DNA of 64,000 nt, from the NCBI GenBank assembly GCA_036245525.1, contig BTPG01000007.1:120298132-120362131 (forward strand), written 5' to 3'. Of the stretch, positions 1-64,000 are shown in pieces. The first letter of the stretch is position 1; each line of letters opens with the position of its first letter. Source of the DNA: Semisulcospira habei (Eukaryota; Mollusca; Gastropoda; Semisulcospiridae). Under the pieces are notes generated by a model, which was given only the letters and a program-made list of their open reading frames with translations, was not told where the DNA came from and ran no database searches. The position numbers and the translations under genes are program-made.

Positions 1-1686
1 GGCCCACACCTACAAGGCAATGCTCAGAGGGGGATCGGAGAGTAAGTCGCCGACAAGACAGGCCAAGGGAGTATCCTCCGGGGTCCCTACTTCGAGGGTG
101 GAGCCATGGAGAGTGCTCCACCAGCACTGACAACTGCCTCCGCGGTAAGAGTGGAGTCAGTGCATATGGCTGACAAGATGGGCTGTCCTTCTGAGGGCAG
201 GATTCTGGTAATATACACCCCTGTCTTGATTATAATGGAAATGGAAGGCGTTCAAAGGAGCAATTGAAGGAACGAGCACGCAAGGAACGATCATGCAAGG
301 AAACGGTGCGTGGAGGACACAGTTCGCTTGGTAACGTATCATCTTCCCTTTCCTCTTCTCCCGATCGGCTGACAGGTTCTAGCGTGTCAAGGCGGCGATC
401 TTCGTCTCGACGTCGGGCTAATGAGACTACAGCTAGGAGCAGTAGATCGTGGGATCAGTTTCGCAGGAACGACGCGGCAGTGGAGAGGCAGTTTTGACAT
501 CCGCGCAGAGATTTCTCGGACGGCAGCGCTTGGACGAAGGATCCTTCCTTCAGACATCGACGCAGTTCGTACAGCCGAACCGAGGACCGCGGATACAGTT
601 TTCCTACTGGATCGCCACGGCACTCGGTGCGTCCGCCGACAGTGGTAGCTTCTTTTCAGCGCGAGGTGCAGGACGAGGAGGTACTCAGTCGACACCTGGA
701 CGACTCGGTGTCTGCTCTGGGAGAGGACGACGATCGACCGACCTCAACGCACAGGGATTCTGCACATTCGGCTGCCTTGTTGGATGTGACTCTGTCTTCT
801 CTTACTCGCCAGTCTTTGGAGGAGGCGTCTCGTCTTATTGCTTCCTTTCTTCCTTCGGAATACTACCCCGCTCACCGTGAGGAGCCCGCGAGGTTGACAC
901 CATACAGCCCGGTCCAGTCCCTCAGCCGGCGGGGTTCCAGGATCTAGCGGAGGCGTTTTCGGTGCATCTGCGGTTGGACGGCTTCGGAGACAAGAATTTC
1001 TTCTCAGACTCATGGTGGCCGGATGGGATGGATGTCACCTTTTGGCAACAGTGGTATGCTGGTCACTCGCAGACGTTTTCCTGTGCACTTCCGGCAGTGG
1101 ATAAAGATGCGTTGGTACAGGCGGGCGCCCAGTGTTCGCTGACAAAAGGACTGGATAAGACGGCTTCGTTGGTTCGCAACTCACTGGCCTGTACAGGATT
1201 TCTGGAGATGGCGACGCAGTCCTTGGTCAAGTGCCTGGAGAACACTTGGGACCTTTCCGTGTCGGCTCCCCTATGTGAGATCCATACGGTGTTGGTGGCA
1301 GCAAACAGGGCGGCTTTCCATTTGTCGGTCAACTCTATGGCGGCAGCTTCCAACTGTGACTTGCTGCGACGAGACAAGCTCTTGAGACTATGCCCTACTG
1401 TACCAGCTATGGTGAAGTCGCAGCTGCGAGCGGCACCTCTGGGAGGTACTCTGCTTTTGGACCTACTTTGCTGTCGGTGAGGGAGTCTTCCAGGGAGCCT
1501 TGGCCAGCTCCTCCTGCTACTGTCACTGCCCGCTTTCAGTCAGCCCGCAGAGCTTTGGGTCATGCCCTGCGCCACGTTAGACCCTCCTCCTCGCGCCCAG
1601 CACGAGGCCGAGGCGGTAGCTTTCCCCGTCCAGCGCGTTCGAGCGCTTTCCCCTCCAATTCCTGGTCCAGAGGCACTCGGAAGTGA
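1..1686 (+). pseudogene. E1 Gag-like ORF remnant
   Basis: The reading frame is broken into pieces: an Arg/Ser-rich stretch near 264-450, an acidic segment with the EEASRLIASFLPSE motif near 627-860, and the conserved C-terminal domain at 962-1480 (WYAGHSQ, TASLVRNSLACTGFLEM, NSMAAASNCDLLRRD). A shifted tail at 1390-1686 ends in an RGRGG-type Arg/Gly patch. These blocks also occur in E2 to E6, which is why they are assigned to Gag. No known Gag fold was recognised beyond its position 5' of the RT. The tail overlaps the RT ORF in another frame, as in E4. Confidence 0.75.
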
Positions 1687-3657
1687 GGGCGCGGCTGGGT
1701 TCGATGACCGGCTTCCGACCCTCCCGCCGATTTCTGTTGGGTCTCCGGTCGGCGGGAGGCTAGCACAGTACAGCAGCGAGTGGCGGCAGCTGTTCTCGGA
1801 CGACCCATGGATTCTGTTGACTGTCTCCGAGAAACTTTGGATTTCCTTCCAGTCTCCCCCTCCGTTGAGAATTTATCCGCTTTGGATGCGAATACCAGGA
1901 GAAGTGGACAAGCCTTCTGCCTTGCAAAGCGAGGTTATGGCTCTGCGACAGAAGAAAGCCACGGAGGTAGTTTTGCAGCCCGACTCCCCGGGATTCTACA
2001 GTCGACTCTTTCTTGTACCCAATCCGGGAGGGAGGGAAGTGGAGGCCGATTATAGACCTTTCGGCCCGAAACAAGCTCATTTTGGCCCCACGCTTCAGGA
2101 TGGAGACAGCCAGAGCATTGCGTGTGGCTGTGCGACCACAGGACTTCGCTGTGAGTCTGGACCTGGCGGACGCCTATCTGCATGTGCCCATCCTTCTGGC
2201 ATCGCGAAGGTACCTGCGCTTTGCCTTTCGCAGGATAGTTTACCAGTTCGGGCCCTTCCTTTCGGACTCAACATCAGCCCGTGGGTATTAACCAGGATTG
2301 TGGACGGGGTGATGACAAGGTTCCGGCAAGCGGCTTCCAGCCCAACATTCAATTATCTGGACGATCTACTGTTACGGAACCAGGTAGCCATTGTGTTGGA
2401 GTCCGACAGGGACACACTTCTGGCTCTTCTCCGTCGACTAGGCTTCCTAGTCAACGGTGGAAAGTCCGATTTGGTACCTTCGCGTTGGTTCGTCCACCTA
2501 GGGATGGAATTCGTGACCGACCTCAATCAAGTAAGACTACTGGTAGATCGGACTCGGAGCATAGTGGAAGCTGCACTTGGAGCGCTACGTGCGGACGCGA
2601 TCCCAGCCAGGAGCTGGCTTCGACTGTTAGGTCTACTAAGTGCGGCAGCGGATCTTCTGCCTCTAGGAAGACTCTACACACGCCCGATTCAGCTTTACTT
2701 GCTTCTACATTGGCGTCCACTCTCGAGGGATCTAGCGACCTTGGTACCGGTGACGGACTTAGTACGGCCGCATCTTCAGTGTTGGGCGGACAGTACCTGG
2801 CTGGCGTCGGTGGTTCCCCTTTTCTCCCCGCCTCCTCAGCTTTCCATCCGCACGGACGCGAGCAACACAGGCTGGGGTGCTCACCTGCTGACGGAGTTTG
2901 CCGAGACCTTGGGCAGTCGGACGGAGGAACAGTCACGCATACATATCAACTGGCTGGAGTGGAAAGCAGTGTTGCTGGCGCTCATCGTATGGGGAGATCG
3001 ACTGGCGCAAACGGAGGTGTTGGTACTCTCCCAACAACTCGACAGTCATAGCCTACATTCAGAACCAAGGGGGAACACGCTCTCCTTCACTCTGCATATT
3101 TGTGTACCAAGTCTTCCTTTGGTGCAGGGACCGGAGCATAACCCTACGGGCGCGACACATTCTGGGACATCTCAATGTGCTAGCGGTCTCTCTCTCACAT
3201 CGAGGTCAGATGTTACACATGGAGTGGTCCCTACGACCAGATATTTTCCGGCTAATCTGCGCGTGTTTGGAGAAGCCGATGGTCGATCTTTTTGCCACGA
3301 GATGGAACAACAAAGCTTCCTCTGTTCGTCTCTCCCGTTCCGGATCCACTCGCCTGGGCCGTGGACATGCTGTCCATACCGTGGGAAGGACTTCTGGCGT
3401 ACCCTTTTCCTCCCACAGTGCTGGTTCCCAAGATCATACAGAAACTCAGGGACAGCAACACGATTCTGTTTCTAGTCGCTCTGTTCAACTGGTCCAAGAG
3501 TTGGACCACCGACATCTTGGCGCTCGCCACCGACCATCCCCTGGTTCTCCCCACACCAAGTACGATGCTCAAGCAGCCCAGGCAACAGCTTTTCCACCCA
3601 TGTCCAGAGCAGCTGATGTTACACGCTTGGAGGTTTTCTGGCAGCCCTCTCAGCTAG
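1562..3657 (+). pseudogene. E1 reverse transcriptase, RNase H and methyltransferase-like polyprotein, frameshifted
   Basis: The region carries DIRS-type RT (SLDLADAYLHVP, PFGLN.SPWV, YLDDLLL), RNase H (TDASNTGWGAHL, HINWLEWKAV) and a Dam-like segment (DLFATRWNNK, then a PP motif). The ORF opens with an ATG at 1562 inside the Gag tail. Frame changes occur near 2010, 2240 and 3040, so no intact protein is made. Catalytic YLDD of the RT is kept. The segment after RNase H runs in a third frame to the stop at 3657. Confidence 0.85.
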
Positions 3658-4432
3658 AGGCTTCTCAGGTGCTGCAGTGAAAGCGATCTCTTCAGCCAGG
3701 AGGGTCTCCACTCTTAACGTCTATGAAGGAAAGTGGCGCGTGTTCCAGTCTTGGTGCACAGCGGAGCGGCTTTCTCCCACGGACTTGACAAACTCCCAGT
3801 TGGCCAAGTTCTTCTTGTGGTTTTTGTTCAAGCAGAACTTAGTGCCTATCACCATCCGCGGTTACCTAGCGATGGTGGCAGACAATTACCGACATCTCAG
3901 ACGGCCAGATCCGGGGGCATGTAAAGACTTGGCAGATCTGATGTCGCACTTCGATCTGCAATGGCCGGCATCCCGTTCGTTGGTCCCACGCTGGGACTTG
4001 GCCTGGGTGCTCGCCTGGTTCAACACTGACAGCCCGGTCAGGGCTCTTAAAGTGTACCTGCGCAGGACCAAGCCTTCAAGACAAGGGCGGTCATGCCTTT
4101 TCCTGCCTTTGGCTCCAGGCAGAAGGGACATATCAGCACAAACCATCTCGTCCTGGCTACGCTGGGTGATTCGGTCAGCTTACAAGGAGCTCGCCCCTGA
4201 GCAAGCTAAAACAATGCCGATCTGGGCTCATGAAGTCCAAGCAGTAGCGACAAGCATCGCATTTGACCGAAACTGTGCCATGAAGGATTTTGTGGCAGCC
4301 GTGGGTTGGCGGGCTGAGTCTACTTTCGTCCGCTTCTACCTACGAGACCTATCTGGCCAGCACACCAACCTTGGCCTTGTGGGGGACATCTTGGCTGCGC
4401 AACACTCCATCCCGGCGCTGCAGGCGCCGTAG
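3600..4432 (+). pseudogene. E1 tyrosine recombinase, catalytically incomplete
   Basis: The start of the recombinase ORF (ATG at 3600) overlaps the end of the preceding polyprotein. The N-terminal SAM-like part (STLNVYEGKWRVFQSWC, ITIRGYLAMVADNYRHL) and the C-terminal tyrosine region (FVRFYLRDL) are present. An in-frame deletion of about 100 codons near 4030, between WVLAWFNTDS and PVRALKVYLRR, removes the block holding catalytic Arg I (ASRVSELHAL in E2). The HxxR motif reads HEVQ instead of HEIR. This copy should be inactive as a recombinase. Confidence 0.85.
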
Positions 4433-4547
4433 GTACGCCTAGCTAAAATTATCAGGAGTGGGCGCGTAGGGAGAGGCCTCGATGGTGTACTTTGGCACAG
4501 GCGATGGGAGGTGTTCCTAATTGCGGCACCCGCCTCCTATTCGTTAT

Positions 4548-4642
4548 TCCTGGTAGTAATGTCATCAGTAATGATTTTGAGAAAATAAATCAAATTTTCT
4601 CTAAAATGTATTTTTTCGAAAAATACTTACCGATGACATTAC
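4548..4642 (+). repeat. E1 internal complementary region
   Basis: The segment is the complement of the outer left end joined to the outer right end, back to back: CTGGTAGTAATGTCATCAG, then GAGAAAATAAATC, then ATACTTACCGATGACATTAC. Such a junction copy is the hallmark of DIRS-1-like elements, where it templates end restoration in a circular intermediate. Confidence 0.85.
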
Positions 4643-4675
4643 TCAGAGGCCCCTCCCTCCTACCCCGCTTGCCGC

Positions 4676-4893
4676 TTAGAGTTAAGGCTCAGATACTGGT
4701 GGGAAAGGGTGAGTGCGCCACCGGATACGGTAGTATGGGAGGCCACTCGGGAGTGCCTTGGTAATGGCACACCAGAGAGAGTATCACAGTAAGTTTTTTG
4801 GGCTAAAATTGATATGCTAAGCGAAGCTTCCTGGTAGTAATGTCATCCGTAAGTATTTTTCGAAAAATTACATTTTAGAGAAAAATTGATTTT
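4676..4893 (+). repeat. E1 right inverted terminal repeat and terminus
   Basis: This is homologous in order to the right ends of E2, E3, E4 and E6: a CTCCCTCCTACCCCGCTTGCC block just upstream, then the complement of a left repeat (GGGCTAAAATTGATATGCTAAGC), then TAGTAATGTCATCCGTAAG and the A/T-rich terminus ending near GAGAAAAATTGATTT. The left partner is outside the window, so pairing cannot be checked. Confidence 0.8.
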
Positions 4894-5307
4894 TTCAAGG
4901 TTGGGGGGTGGGGTGGGGGGGGGGGGGGGTGTGAGGCGTGTACAAATTTCATTGTCTCTGGAACACATCTGTTTCTGTTAATAGTAAACAATAGCAAAGT
5001 TCATTATATGGTCGAAATATGCTAGTTGAAAATCACCTAAGAACGCTGCTGCAACCTGAACCCAAAATGTGTGCTCACTTCAGACACGCACGTTCGCCCA
5101 CACGTTTAACATGAAGACAGTGTATTCCCATATCGTTAAGGTCAAGCTCAAGTGATGACATTTGGGACTTGGCACAGTTTGGGTAATTTTTCCCCTGTTG
5201 ATTCATTGCTTTATTGATTTCTTTTACAATCACACAATCATGATATTCTTTGCAGATTTATTTGCTTGTATGTAGATGGTTATTATAGTAACATTTTCAC
5301 ATTGCAG
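4894..5307 (+). other. BCAS3 intronic sequence upstream of the first visible exon
   Basis: The stretch is non-coding, with a G-run at 4906-4930 directly after E1 and a pyrimidine-rich acceptor ending CATTGCAG at 5307. No further gene or repeat was recognised in it. Confidence 0.6.

Positions 5308-64000
<58,693 letters not shown>

Larger units (their letters stand above)
1..4893 (+). mobile_element. DIRS-like retrotransposon E1 (left part outside window)
   Basis: This is the right-hand 4.9 kb of a DIRS-1-like tyrosine-recombinase retrotransposon. It shows Gag remnants, RT, RNase H, a methyltransferase-like segment, a recombinase, an internal complementary region near 4548-4642 and a right terminal repeat ending near 4893. 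The left inverted repeat and leader are outside the window. The recombination core is the TACCGATGACATTAC type, shared by the internal region and the right end. The element is decayed, with several frameshifts and an in-frame deletion in the recombinase. It lies upstream of the first BCAS3 exon seen, probably in an upstream intron. Confidence 0.9.

Overview
The window is eukaryotic and almost certainly from a mollusc, probably a gastropod. The basis is a host gene with introns, dense hairpin-type MITEs, non-LTR retroposons with (CTAA)n or (CAAT)n tails, RTE-like and Rex1/Babar-like LINEs, a Penelope-like element and DIRS-type retrotransposons. The species cannot be named from the sequence.

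One host gene is present. Thirteen coding exons on the + strand (5308 to the right edge, about 595 codons, all junctions phase-consistent with GT..AG introns) encode the middle of BCAS3, the WD40/PROPPIN-like autophagy and cytoskeleton protein. The first exons lie left of the window and the last ones right of it. Everything else is intronic or upstream sequence, and most of it is mobile DNA.

Six related DIRS-1-like retrotransposons, called E1 to E6, make up most of the window: E1 1-4893, E2 7418-13924, E3 15732-22253, E4 23838-35467, E5 47958-54330 and E6 54649-60929. All six are in the same orientation as BCAS3. Each has Gag, then reverse transcriptase, RNase H and a Dam-like methyltransferase-related segment, then a tyrosine recombinase. 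The complete ones have inverted terminal repeats of about 185 bp, and all have an internal complementary region that copies the joined outer ends. E2 is the best preserved. A short intron in the leader splits the Gag start, and the three ORFs overlap in different frames. E5 carries a flipped terminal segment that turns its inverted repeats into direct repeats.

E4 is interrupted by a 5.2 kb head-to-head palindrome of two truncated Penelope-like elements inside one target duplication. The intron between exons 5 and 6 holds an antisense RTE-like LINE and a decayed Rex1/Babar-like LINE. The latter is itself broken by a SINE-like retroposon and by a pogo-like element containing a solo DIRS end. 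The remaining introns hold TTAA-flanked MITEs, several families of perfect hairpins, and microsatellites. Many of these insertions lie within about 35 bp of a BCAS3 splice site. In one case (exon 4) a SINE rebuilt the 3' splice region.
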